From Bacillota bacterium (GTDB lineage Bacteria > Bacillota > Clostridia > Clostridiales > Clostridiaceae): a DNA stretch of 50,897 nt. The notes under the pieces were generated by a model. The model was not told where the DNA came from, did no database searches, and saw nothing but the letters and a program-made list of their open reading frames with translations. How positions within the stretch are numbered: the stretch's first letter is position 1; every line of letters begins with the position of its first letter. A program made the translations under genes and the position numbers. This document shows positions 17,440 through 25,327 of the stretch, piece by piece. The stretch is from assembly GCA_017861315.1 (NCBI GenBank), contig JAGFXP010000012.1:1-50897 (forward strand), written 5' to 3'.

Positions 17440-18732
17440 TTAGAAAAATTCTGAAAAGAATCCTTTTATTTTTCCTATTATACCTTCTTCTTCTCTTTCA
17501 TCATACTCATCATACTCGTCTTCATCGTAATCCTGATCCTTCTTGTACGATTTGCCTTTTCGGTCTGCCTTTCCCTTTGAGAATTCGGCGCCTGCTGAGG
17601 TCGGTTTTTCCTTGAGCAGTTCGGCAACATTCTTTGCTACTCCCACTGCGGTTGCGTAGACCGGGCTTGAGGCTCCTGCATAGTTCAGATCAGCAATCCT
17701 GAAAGGCATCAAAAGGATGCTCTTTCCAAATTCCTCTATCCCTTCGAACTGTGAGATACCGCCGCCGACAATAACCATGCCTGCTATCGCGCCGTTGTAG
17801 CCGGAATTCATAATCTTCTTATTCAACAGGATGAGTATCTCCTCTATCCTGGCCTCGATTATCTGTTTAACGATGTTCAGGTCCACGGCAACTTCGTTGT
17901 TGAAGTCCGCCTTCAGCTTAATCACAGTGCTGTTGTTTTCATCATGGCCTTTCATGCCATATTTTATCTTGATCTGTTCCGCCTGTGACTGCGGAATCTT
18001 CATGACTATGGCAATGTCGCTTGTTATTGTGCTTCCGCCTAAATTCACGTGGTCGTTGTAAACTATTTTTCCGTCCTTGAAAACGGAGATGTTAGTAGTC
18101 TCGGCGCCGATATCCAGAAGAGCTGTGCCCATCATGATTTCTTCCTCTTTGAGAGCTGCCGCAGCCGAAGCCAGAGGCTCAAAGACAATTCCGTTGACCT
18201 TGATGCCAGCCTTGTTGAGGCTTTTCATAATATTGCTCGCTAAAGCGGACTGGGCAGTAACAAGCAGTGCATCAAGCTCAAGTCTTGTTCCGCTCATTCC
18301 TTCAGGCTCCTTGATGTTCTCCGTACCGTCCACGATGTATTGATTTGGTATTACATCAATTATTTCCCTGTCGGAAGATATGGATATTATCTTAGCCGCC
18401 CTTATTACCCTTTTGACGTCATTTTCTTTAATTTCCTTATCCTCGGATGATACAGCAACAACGCCTTTGTTAGGCACAAGCTCGCTTATAACTCCCGGAA
18501 AGGAGATGTAAGCTTCCTCTATACGGTCGTCGATCATTCTTTCCAGCTGGTCTATGCAGCTCCTAACGCTGTCAGAAGTTTTATCTATATCAACAACTAT
18601 GCCTTTGTTAACGCCGCTGCATTTTGCAGTGGTGACGCCTACTATCTGCAGATTGCCAAGCTTATCGAATTTACCTGCTGCTGCCGATACCTTTGAAGAG
18701 CCAATGTCTATACCTACTATATAATCACTCAT
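17440..18732 (-). CDS. ftsA: cell division protein FtsA
   Basis: Actin-like protein that tethers FtsZ to the membrane. About 430 residues. ATP-binding motifs are DIGSSKVSAAAG at the N-terminus, LLDIGAETTNISVFKDG in the middle and MVIVGGGISQFEG near the C-terminus. The SHS2 (1C) domain lies in between (GVTTAKCSGVNKGIVVDI onward). The C-terminus is unusual in carrying a very acidic linker (DQDYDEDEYDEYDEREEE) before the membrane-targeting amphipathic helix (IIGKIKGFFSEFF). The frame extends to 18756. Starts at 18741 and 18732 are both possible after a G-rich ribosome site; 18732 (MSDYIVGIDIG) fits the family N-terminus best. Confidence 0.95.
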   Translation of the reverse strand: MSDYIVGIDIGSSKVSAAAGKFDKLGNLQIVGVTTAKCSGVNKGIVVDIDKTSDSVRSCIDQLERMIDDRIEEAYISFPGVISELVPNKGVVAVSSEDKEIKENDVKRVIRAAKIISISSDREIIDVIPNQYIVDGTENIKEPEGMSGTRLELDALLVTAQSALASNIMKSLNKAGIKVNGIVFEPLASAAAALKEEEIMMGTALLDIGAETTNISVFKDGKIVYNDHVNLGGSTITSDIAIVMKIPQSQAEQIKIKYGMKGHDENNSTVIKLKADFNNEVAVDLNIVKQIIEARIEEILILLNKKIMNSGYNGAIAGMVIVGGGISQFEGIEEFGKSILLMPFRIADLNYAGASSPVYATAVGVAKNVAELLKEKPTSAGAEFSKGKADRKGKSYKKDQDYDEDEYDEYDEREEEGIIGKIKGFFSEFF

Positions 18733-18882
18733 TAATCGCATTTCCCCCCTTGTCAAGAGAACCTTAACATATTATATTCCACACAAAGTCAAATTTTCCT
18801 CTATATTTTATCATAATTTAGCAAAATATTAAATAACATTGAGCCTGATCACTTAATAATATTCTGTGAACAGCGGCAACAG

Positions 18883-18907
18883 GAAAAAAGGACCTTGAAA
18901 GGTCCTT
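18883..18907 (-). terminator. Rho-independent terminator of pilT
   Basis: Perfect 9-bp stem (18888-18896 with 18899-18907) with a very small loop, followed on the minus strand by a TTTTT run. It starts 3 nt past the pilT stop. Confidence 0.88.
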
Positions 18908-18910
18908 ATA

Positions 18911-19963
18911 TTATAAGGATAAGAGCCTTATCAGCATTTCCTTGTCCAATGCGTGACTCAGTGCATCTTCATAGCTTATTAACTTTTTCTTGTAAAGCTC
19001 CACCAGCGACATGTCCATCGTCTTCATCCCGTATTTTGATCCGGTCTGCAGCGCGGATTCTATCTGGTATGTTTTGCCTTCCCTGATCATATTCTGTATT
19101 CCGGTGGTGGATATCATTGTTTCCGCAGCACACACCCTGCTCTTGCCGTCGGCTGTCGGCACAAGCTGCTGAGACACGATCCCGTTGAGGACTGCCGACA
19201 GCTGGATCTTTATCTGCTGCTGCTGGTGAGGCGGGAATACATCCACAAGCCTGTTTATTGTCTTTGCTACACCGATGGTGTGCAGGGTTGACAGCACCAG
19301 ATGCCCTGTCTCTGCAGCTGTAAGCGCCACTGATATTGTATCAAGGTCCCTCAGCTCTCCTATCAGGATAACATCCGGATCCTCCCTCAGAACCGCCCTC
19401 AGCGCATTCCTGAAGCTCTTAGTATCCTTGCCTATCTCCCTCTGCTCAACTATGGATTTGTCGTGTTTGTGCAGGAACTCGATCGGATCCTCCAGCGTTA
19501 TGATATGTGAGGATTTATTCTTGTTGATCTCGTTGATCATAGCCGCAAGGGTTGTGCTCTTTCCGCTGCCTGCGGGACCTGTCACCAGGACGAGCCCTCT
19601 CTTCGATAGTGCCAGCTCCTTGGTCACCTCCGGCAGTCCCAGGTCGTCAATATCCGGAACGCTGGCGCCAACGACCCTTATAGCCAGCGCAATGGTGCCC
19701 CTCTGCTTGTAGACGTTGATCCTGAACCTTCCAAGCCCCGAGACGGAATATGAAAGGTCCATCTCCCCCCTGTCATCAAAGCAGCTGTAATCCTCCCCCA
19801 GTATCTGATGTGCGAATTTCTCAGTATCCTGCGGAGTTAATTTTATTTCATCCATTCTTACTAGATTCCCATTGATTCTCAGAACAGGCGGTATCCCTGT
19901 GACCAAATGCAGATCTGATGCTTTTTTTCTTAGCGTGGTCTCAAGCAATTCATTCAGCATCAT
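18911..19963 (-). CDS. pilT: PilT-type twitching motility / type IV pilus retraction ATPase
   Basis: Hexameric secretion ATPase of the PilT group, 350 residues. The N-terminal PAS-like domain contains ASDLHLVTGIPPVLRING. Walker A is GPAGSGKST (129-137), followed by the Asp box (HIITLEDPIEF) and Walker B with ALREDPDVILIGELRD. The His box is TGHLVLSTLHT, and the PilT-specific AIRNLIRE-like segment reads TGIQNMIREGK. It should power pilus retraction. No pilin or assembly gene is in the window, so pili must be encoded elsewhere if present. Ribosome site AGGAG, 8 nt from the first of two ATGs. It has its own terminator and lies between the trhP and ftsAZ units. Confidence 0.95.
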   Translation of the reverse strand: MMLNELLETTLRKKASDLHLVTGIPPVLRINGNLVRMDEIKLTPQDTEKFAHQILGEDYSCFDDRGEMDLSYSVSGLGRFRINVYKQRGTIALAIRVVGASVPDIDDLGLPEVTKELALSKRGLVLVTGPAGSGKSTTLAAMINEINKNKSSHIITLEDPIEFLHKHDKSIVEQREIGKDTKSFRNALRAVLREDPDVILIGELRDLDTISVALTAAETGHLVLSTLHTIGVAKTINRLVDVFPPHQQQQIKIQLSAVLNGIVSQQLVPTADGKSRVCAAETMISTTGIQNMIREGKTYQIESALQTGSKYGMKTMDMSLVELYKKKLISYEDALSHALDKEMLIRLLSL

Positions 19964-20042
19964 TTTACCAACTCCTCACAAAAATATATTCTTTACTTGC
20001 TTTTGTAATATTTTATCATTATTTTAAGAATATTGCTATAAT

Positions 20043-20077
20043 TAAAATATCCGCGGATACTATTGTTTCCGCGGATA
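20043..20077 (-). terminator. Rho-independent terminator of the U32 gene
   Basis: Perfect 10-bp stem (20048-20057 with 20068-20077) whose arms are each nearly self-palindromic (TCCGCGGA), followed by TTTTAATT on the minus strand, 4 nt past the stop. Confidence 0.85.
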
Positions 20078-20081
20078 CCTG

Positions 20082-21302
20082 TTATTTTTTCTTTTTTACG
20101 AGCATATCTCCGCAAATGAGTTCCTTGTCTGCAGAGAATCTGTATATCATCTGAGCAACAGGAGCTGCGTCGATCTTGTTTCCGTCCTCGTCCCTGAGAT
20201 CTTTTATCATGACGGAGAAGTTATCTCCAACAGGCCTCAGAACGTCAACCGTGTCGCCGTCGAAAACCTTGTTCCTCTGCTCAACGACAGCTGTGCCGCT
20301 GGAAGCGTCGAAGCCCCTCACTATGCCCACTATATCGTAATCCCTGATGTAAGAGGAATTCTCGAAAATCTGCCTGTCGGGGTCGCTGTAGTAGAATCCT
20401 GTGAAGTACTTCCTGTGGCTTGCCTTCAGCAGGTTGTCGATCCATTCCTGCTTGACCGAATAGCTCTCGGGGTTTTCGAAATAAGAGTCTATCGCCTGCC
20501 TGTAGGATTTCACTACGCAGGCTACATAGAAGGAGCTCTTCATCCTCCCCTCAATTTTGAAGGAGTCTATGCCGCTCTCGACAAGGTCAGGAATGTGCTC
20601 GATCATGCACATGTCCTTTGAATTAAGCAGGTATGTCCCCCTGTCGTCCTCGACGATAGGGAAGTACTCTCCCGGCCTCTTTTCCTCCGTGACGTAGTAT
20701 TTGTATCTGCAGGGCTGGGCACATTCGCCCATGTTCGAATCCCTGCCTGTCATGTAGTTTGAAATGACGCATCGTCCTGAGTACGACATGCACATGGATC
20801 CGTGCACGAAGGCTTCAATCTCGCAGCCTGATGGCACCCTGCGCTTTATCTCGCGCACTTCCTCCATTGACATCTCCCTTGCAAGAACGATCCTCTTTAC
20901 ACCCTGCCTGTACCAGAATTCTGCCGTCTTCCAGTTAACAGTGTTGGCCTGGGTGCTCAGGTGAAGTTCCAGCTCCGGAACGGTCTCCCTGGCTATGCTT
21001 ATGATTCCGGGATCTGAAACGATCAGCGCATCGACTCCAAGGGAATGCAGCTCCTTAAGGTAGTCCTCCAGTCCGATGAGGTCGTCGTTGTGGGGAAATA
21101 CATTTACTGTTACGTAAACCTTTCTCCCTCTGGTATGGGCGTATTCCAAGCCTTCTGCAAGATCTTCATTGGAAAAGTTGTCTGCGAAAGCCCTTAAGTT
21201 CAGCCTGCTTCCCCCAAGGTAAACAGCGTCCGCGCCGAAATTTATTGCTGTCTTTAATTTTTCAAGATTCCCGGCCGGCGCCAGTAATTCGGGTTTATTC
21301 AT
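20082..21302 (-). CDS. trhP: U32 family protein, probable tRNA 5-hydroxyuridine synthesis protein TrhP
   Basis: 406 residues, beginning MNKPELLAPAGNLEKLKTAINFGADAVYLGG, the U32 TIM-barrel start. The U32 signature is complete (EAFVHGSMCMSYSGRCVISNY, then GECAQPCRYKY) with the four cysteines expected for an iron-sulfur site. Older annotations call this a collagenase-like peptidase. Family members TrhP/YrrN/YrrO act in prephenate-dependent hydroxylation of uridine 34 in tRNA. The overlap by 8 nt with trmR, the methyltransferase that acts on that product, strongly favours the tRNA role here. It is downstream of mltG-trmR, as in Bacillus, but only one U32 gene is present instead of two. Confidence 0.9.
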   Translation of the reverse strand: MNKPELLAPAGNLEKLKTAINFGADAVYLGGSRLNLRAFADNFSNEDLAEGLEYAHTRGRKVYVTVNVFPHNDDLIGLEDYLKELHSLGVDALIVSDPGIISIARETVPELELHLSTQANTVNWKTAEFWYRQGVKRIVLAREMSMEEVREIKRRVPSGCEIEAFVHGSMCMSYSGRCVISNYMTGRDSNMGECAQPCRYKYYVTEEKRPGEYFPIVEDDRGTYLLNSKDMCMIEHIPDLVESGIDSFKIEGRMKSSFYVACVVKSYRQAIDSYFENPESYSVKQEWIDNLLKASHRKYFTGFYYSDPDRQIFENSSYIRDYDIVGIVRGFDASSGTAVVEQRNKVFDGDTVDVLRPVGDNFSVMIKDLRDEDGNKIDAAPVAQMIYRFSADKELICGDMLVKKKK

Positions 21303-21951
21303 TCCTATTCCTCCTTGTGGATATTGCTATTCCGTCCCCCACAGGCACCACAGATGTATGGAATTCCTCGTTTGCTGAAAGCATTTCGAGATACTTCCTC
21401 ATCTTTTTCACAATGGTTGTCATCCTCTTTTCGACCAGCTCGTCCGAGGCGATCATTCCCCTGAACAGAACATTGTCAGACACGATCACTCCGTTTTCAT
21501 TAAGCAGCCTTGAACAGTGTGGGAAGAAGTCATTGTAATGGCTTTTTCCTGCATCCATGAAGATAAAATCATATTTGCCTTCAAGGCTCTCAAGGATTTC
21601 AAGGCAGTCGCCCTCAAGCACATCTATCCTGTCAGCATATCCGTATTTCTTTATGTTGTCTCTTGCAATACCTACCATCTCTGGTGACCTTTCGACAGTC
21701 GTTATCTTGGTCTGCCGTCCTGCGCATGTGCTCATCAGGATGGAGGAGTATCCTATGGCTGTCCCGAGCTCCAGTATCCTTGCAGGTCTGGCCATTCTGA
21801 CCAGTGTCTCAAGGAGCTGGCTGGCTTCCTTCTGAATTATTGGAACATGATTTGCCAGCGCATATTCTTCGAGTTCAAGAAGTGCTTGATCATCCCTCTT
21901 TATAAGTCCCCTTATATAGTTTTCTACGTAGTCATGAACGATTGCACTCAT
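21295..21951 (-). CDS. trmR: tRNA 5-hydroxyuridine methyltransferase TrmR (YrrM-like O-methyltransferase)
   Basis: Class I SAM-dependent O-methyltransferase of the catechol/caffeoyl-CoA type, 218 residues. Motif I reads ILELGTAIGYSSILM, the acidic loop ITTVERSPEM, and the metal-site segment FIFMDAGKSHY followed by GVIVSDNVLFRG. In Bacillus the orthologue methylates 5-hydroxyuridine 34 of tRNA to 5-methoxyuridine. Adjacency to the U32 gene (overlap 8 nt) and to mltG matches the Bacillus yrrL-yrrM-yrrN order. AAGGAGG lies 5 nt before the ATG. The substrate is inferred from context, since sequence alone gives only the fold and cofactor. Confidence 0.88.
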   Translation of the reverse strand: MSAIVHDYVENYIRGLIKRDDQALLELEEYALANHVPIIQKEASQLLETLVRMARPARILELGTAIGYSSILMSTCAGRQTKITTVERSPEMVGIARDNIKKYGYADRIDVLEGDCLEILESLEGKYDFIFMDAGKSHYNDFFPHCSRLLNENGVIVSDNVLFRGMIASDELVEKRMTTIVKKMRKYLEMLSANEEFHTSVVPVGDGIAISTRRNRNE

Positions 21952-21961
21952 GATATCCTCC

Positions 21962-22987
21962 TTAAAATCCTTGCGTTACGGCTTTTTCTTTTAAAAATTC
22001 ATTATAGTCATTTGTGAAGAAATGTGTCCCGTCATTCTTTGATACAAAATACAGGTAGTTGGTTTTATCCGGTGCGATTGCCGCTTCGATACACGCCCTG
22101 CCCGGGTTTGCAATAGGTCCTGCCGGAAGCCCCGCCACCAGGTAGGTGTTGTACGGGGAATTAACTTTGAGGTCATCGTAGGTCAGGACGTCCTTGTGAT
22201 ATCCCAGTGCGTAGAGCACCGTTGCGCAGGATTCGAGTTTCATGTTGATCTTCAGCCTGTTGTAGAAGACCGATGCAACCTTTCCTCTCTCTGCCTGTGC
22301 CATGGCTTCCTTCTCCACGATGGAAGCCATGGTTATATATTTGTCCAGTTCATCATTCGTTATGGTTTTGCCTGTCTTTTTGGAAATGTCATCGATTATA
22401 TCCTTGAATCTGGATGTCATATCTTCGATTATCACTTTCCCTGATGAGCCCTTGTAGAACTCATAGGTGTCCGGGAACAGGTATCCCTCCAGTGCGTATT
22501 TCCTGTTTTTGACGTTCTTTATATAGCTCGGCAGCTTGTACTCCCTGCAGCTTTTCAGAAAAGCGCTTTTGCTTATTATCCCTTTGCTTTCAAGCACGCC
22601 TGCTATACCTTCTACATCGTACCCTTCGGGTATGGTGACTTTAACCGGCTCGTTGTCCAGAATCCCGTTGTTCATGTAGTAAACGAGATTATCCAGGGAC
22701 ACAAAATTCGAAATGCTGTACTTTCCAGGGACAACCTCCGAACCGAGATCATTCTTGCCGATGTATTCCATCACGATTTTCTTATCCTTAATCAAGCCTC
22801 TGCCGTCCAGACCATCGATCACATCATTGAGCGTCTGTCCTGCTTTTATTTCAAAATCAACCTTCTCCGTTGTTGAAACAAGAGGCGTGTTGATCACCTT
22901 TTTTGTATTTCGGTTCACAAAAAAGACTGCCGTACTAACCAGGACAAGAATAATTACGATGGCTCTGATAAAGTATTTTTTCTTCAT
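21962..22987 (-). CDS. mltG: endolytic murein transglycosylase MltG (YceG-like)
   Basis: Inner-membrane lytic transglycosylase thought to cut nascent glycan strands and end their polymerisation. 341 residues. There is one N-terminal helix (about 6-25), a LysM-like region (FEIKAGQTLNDVIDGLDGRGLI) and the YceG catalytic domain with KYALEGYLFPDTYEF. The conserved ASIVEKEA segment at 221-228 contains the catalytic glutamate. The C-terminus has NSPYNTYLVAGLPAGPIANPG and NYLYFVSKNDGTHFF, both family hallmarks. It starts 12 nt after typA and precedes trmR by 10 nt. Confidence 0.96.
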   Translation of the reverse strand: MKKKYFIRAIVIILVLVSTAVFFVNRNTKKVINTPLVSTTEKVDFEIKAGQTLNDVIDGLDGRGLIKDKKIVMEYIGKNDLGSEVVPGKYSISNFVSLDNLVYYMNNGILDNEPVKVTIPEGYDVEGIAGVLESKGIISKSAFLKSCREYKLPSYIKNVKNRKYALEGYLFPDTYEFYKGSSGKVIIEDMTSRFKDIIDDISKKTGKTITNDELDKYITMASIVEKEAMAQAERGKVASVFYNRLKINMKLESCATVLYALGYHKDVLTYDDLKVNSPYNTYLVAGLPAGPIANPGRACIEAAIAPDKTNYLYFVSKNDGTHFFTNDYNEFLKEKAVTQGF

Positions 22988-22999
22988 AAAAAAACCTCT

Positions 23000-24823
23000 C
23001 TATTTTTTCTTTGCAGATCTTTTTCTCATTTCCGGATTCAATATTTGCTTTCTCAGCCTTATGTTTTTAGGAGTAACCTCTACAAGCTCGTCGGAAGCTA
23101 TGAACTCAATGCTCTGTTCCAAGGTCATTGGAGTTACAGGAACCAGCTTAAGAGCCTCGTCTGAACCTGATGATCTTGTATTGGAAAGGTGTTTCTTCTT
23201 GCATACATTAACATCTATATCGTCAGCCCTTGAAGATTCTCCTGCAATCATTCCCTGATATACATCTTCTCCAGGTCCGATGAACAATTTCCCTCTTTCC
23301 TGAGCGTTGAACAAACCGTAGGTTATGGACACGCCGGTTTCGAACACTACGATTGATCCTCTGCTTCTTTCAGGAATATCGCCTCTGTATTCTTCATATT
23401 CGTCGAGCACATGGTTCATTATGCCGTTACCTTTTGTATCGGTCATGAATTCGCTTCTGAAGCCTATGAGGCCTCTTGCAGGCACCCTGAATTCGAGCCT
23501 TGTATAGCCGTTTATAGCAGAAGTCATGTTGACCATTTCCGCTTTTCTTGGCCCCAGCTTTTCCATTACGACTCCCATGAATTCTTCCGGAACGTCTATT
23601 GTAAGGTATTCGATCGGTTCGAGTTTTACTCCGTTTTCTTCCTTGAATATAACGGAAGGCTTGGATACCTGAAGCTCGTACCCTTCTCTTCTCATAGTTT
23701 CTATGAGTACTGTAAGGTGGAGTTCTCCTCTTCCGCTTACCTTGAATGCATCAGCAGTCTCTGTTTCTTCGACTCTCAAGCTGACATTTGTTTCAAGCTC
23801 CTTCATCAGCCTGTCTCTTAAATGTCTGGAAGTAACGAAGTCTCCATCCTTTCCGCAGAAAGGCGAGTCATTTACCATGAAGTTCATGCTCAAGGTTGGT
23901 TCGTCGATGTCCACAAACGGAAGCGCTTCAGGATTGTTCAGATCCGCTATCGTCTCGCCGATGTTTATATCGCTTATTCCCGATATTGCTACTATTTCAC
24001 CTATAGTGGCTTCCTGGGTCTCTTCCCTTGTAAGTCCTTTGTAAGTATAGATATTTGTTATCTTAACCTGCTCGACTTCCCCTTCTTTTCTTATAAGGGC
24101 AGCCTGCTGGTTTTTCTTTATAGTTCCTCTTACGATTTTACCGATACCTATTTTTCCAACATAATCGTTGTAGTCTATAGTTGTTATCAGCAGCTGGAGA
24201 GGCTCTTCAGGGTATCCCTGCGGGGCTTTTACGTTCGTAACGATTGTTTCGAAGAGAGGCTCCATATTGTCGCTTTCGTCTTCAACTTCATATTTTGCTA
24301 TTCCGTTTCTTGCGGAACAGTAAACAACAGGGAAGTCAAGCTGCTCGTCGCTTGCTCCAAGCTCCACGAAAAGGTCGAAGACTTCATCCAAAACTTCAAC
24401 AGCCCTTTCATCCGGCCTGTCTATCTTGTTTACAACAACGATAGGCTTAAGATCTAATTCAAGCGCTTTTTTCAATACGAACTTTGTCTGCGGCATAGGG
24501 CCTTCATAAGCATCCACTACCAGAAGAACGCTGTCTACCATCTTGAGTACGCGCTCAACTTCTCCGCCGAAATCTGCGTGTCCAGGTGTATCTACGATGT
24601 TTATCTTTATGCCGTTGTGGATAAGCGCAGTGTTCTTTGAAAGGATTGTGATTCCTCTCTCTTTTTCAAGGTCGTTGGAATCCATTACCCTCTCCTGAAG
24701 CTTTTCGTTTTCTCTGAAAACGTGGCTCTGTCTGAGCAGGGCATCCACCAGCGTGGTCTTGCCGTGGTCAACGTGTGCGATTATCGCTATGTTCCTGATA
24801 TCTTCTCTTGTAAATAAATTCAT
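23000..24823 (-). CDS. typA: translational GTPase TypA/BipA
   Basis: Ribosome-binding GTPase of the EF-G family that aids 50S assembly and growth under stress or cold. About 607 residues from the preferred start. G1 motif AHVDHGKTT (16-24), followed by the switch I RGITI segment, [21 protein letters not shown] and SARNG. EF-Tu-like domain 2, EF-G-like domains III and V ([26 protein letters not shown]) and the BipA-specific C-terminal domain ([14 protein letters not shown]) follow in order. The frame opens at 24892, but GGAGG 6 nt before the ATG at 24823 fixes the start. A promoter followed by an intrinsic hairpin precedes it, suggesting leader attenuation. First gene of typA-mltG-trmR-trhP. 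Confidence 0.97.
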   Translation of the reverse strand: MNLFTREDIRNIAIIAHVDHGKTTLVDALLRQSHVFRENEKLQERVMDSNDLEKERGITILSKNTALIHNGIKINIVDTPGHADFGGEVERVLKMVDSVLLVVDAYEGPMPQTKFVLKKALELDLKPIVVVNKIDRPDERAVEVLDEVFDLFVELGASDEQLDFPVVYCSARNGIAKYEVEDESDNMEPLFETIVTNVKAPQGYPEEPLQLLITTIDYNDYVGKIGIGKIVRGTIKKNQQAALIRKEGEVEQVKITNIYTYKGLTREETQEATIGEIVAISGISDINIGETIADLNNPEALPFVDIDEPTLSMNFMVNDSPFCGKDGDFVTSRHLRDRLMKELETNVSLRVEETETADAFKVSGRGELHLTVLIETMRREGYELQVSKPSVIFKEENGVKLEPIEYLTIDVPEEFMGVVMEKLGPRKAEMVNMTSAINGYTRLEFRVPARGLIGFRSEFMTDTKGNGIMNHVLDEYEEYRGDIPERSRGSIVVFETGVSITYGLFNAQERGKLFIGPGEDVYQGMIAGESSRADDIDVNVCKKKHLSNTRSSGSDEALKLVPVTPMTLEQSIEFIASDELVEVTPKNIRLRKQILNPEMRKRSAKKK

Positions 24824-24851
24824 TATTTTCCTCCAATGTTTCTTTCTTCCC

Positions 24852-24880
24852 AAAAAAACAGGATACGTGAAGTATCCTGA
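24852..24880 (-). terminator. Intrinsic terminator hairpin in front of typA
   Basis: Perfect 8-bp stem (24859-24866 with 24872-24879), 5-nt loop, then seven T on the minus strand. It ends 28 nt before the typA ATG and lies downstream of a consensus promoter, so it may be a leader attenuator as well as the end of the rnjA-yheA transcript. Confidence 0.85.
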
Positions 24881-24913
24881 AAAGTTAGTCAAGCGTATTT
24901 AGTACCATGTTAT

Positions 24914-24942
24914 ATTTTAGTATCATGCGCAGCAAATGTCAA
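24914..24942 (-). promoter_or_regulatory. Promoter of typA
   Basis: Minus-strand -35 TTGACA (24937-24942), 17-nt spacer, -10 TAAAAT (24914-24919). Predicted start near 24907, about 30 nt before the terminator hairpin. Confidence 0.7.
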
Positions 24943-24952
24943 CGTGCAAATG

Positions 24953-25303
24953 TTACTTGCCGATACCGAAGCTCATGTCTACCCCTACGGCTTCGTTCAG
25001 TATCTTCATGATATCTTCCCATACCACTGCGAAACGCTGCTCTGCCTGCAGGTATCTGCCTACATCCGGGTTCATTGAGATCACAGAACCAAAATTCTGG
25101 AATTTCTCCGTGAGCTCCTTTGACATTTTTCCCGTCTTCATCTGCTCAGTGTAAGCTTCTATCTGGATTTTTCTGAAATCCTCGATCATTTTTTTGTTCA
25201 GATCGCTGCCTTCGATTTTTTTACCCGCTTCCTTCAGCTCCTTCACTTCAGGTGAATCCTTCAGCGCCCTTGCCAGTTCATGAGTTTTATCATAAATATT
25301 CAT
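24953..25303 (-). CDS. YlbF/YheA family protein (UPF0342-like)
   Basis: 116-residue, largely helical protein. The N-terminus (MNIYDKTHELARALKDSPEVKELK) and the C-terminal segment (AEQRFAVVWEDIMKILNEA) match the YheA/YmcA/YlbF superfamily (DUF964). YlbF and YmcA form a complex with YaaT that controls RNase Y in Bacillus. YheA itself has no agreed role. Placement 24 nt downstream of rnjA, another RNA-decay gene, is suggestive but not proof of an RNA role. Ribosome site GGAGGAG. The typA promoter overlaps the region just after its stop. Confidence 0.83.
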   Translation of the reverse strand: MNIYDKTHELARALKDSPEVKELKEAGKKIEGSDLNKKMIEDFRKIQIEAYTEQMKTGKMSKELTEKFQNFGSVISMNPDVGRYLQAEQRFAVVWEDIMKILNEAVGVDMSFGIGK

Positions 25304-25327
25304 CGATGCTTCTCCTCCAGAAATGAT

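Noticed and set aside
20048..20077. Repeated TATCCGCGGA palindromes as an operator
   Set aside because: Together they form a perfect 10-bp stem followed by a T run 4 nt past a stop codon, so a terminator explains them.
24824..24892. Longer TypA start at 24892
   Set aside because: It would translate through the terminator hairpin region, and the added residues do not belong to the family; GGAGG marks the ATG at 24823.
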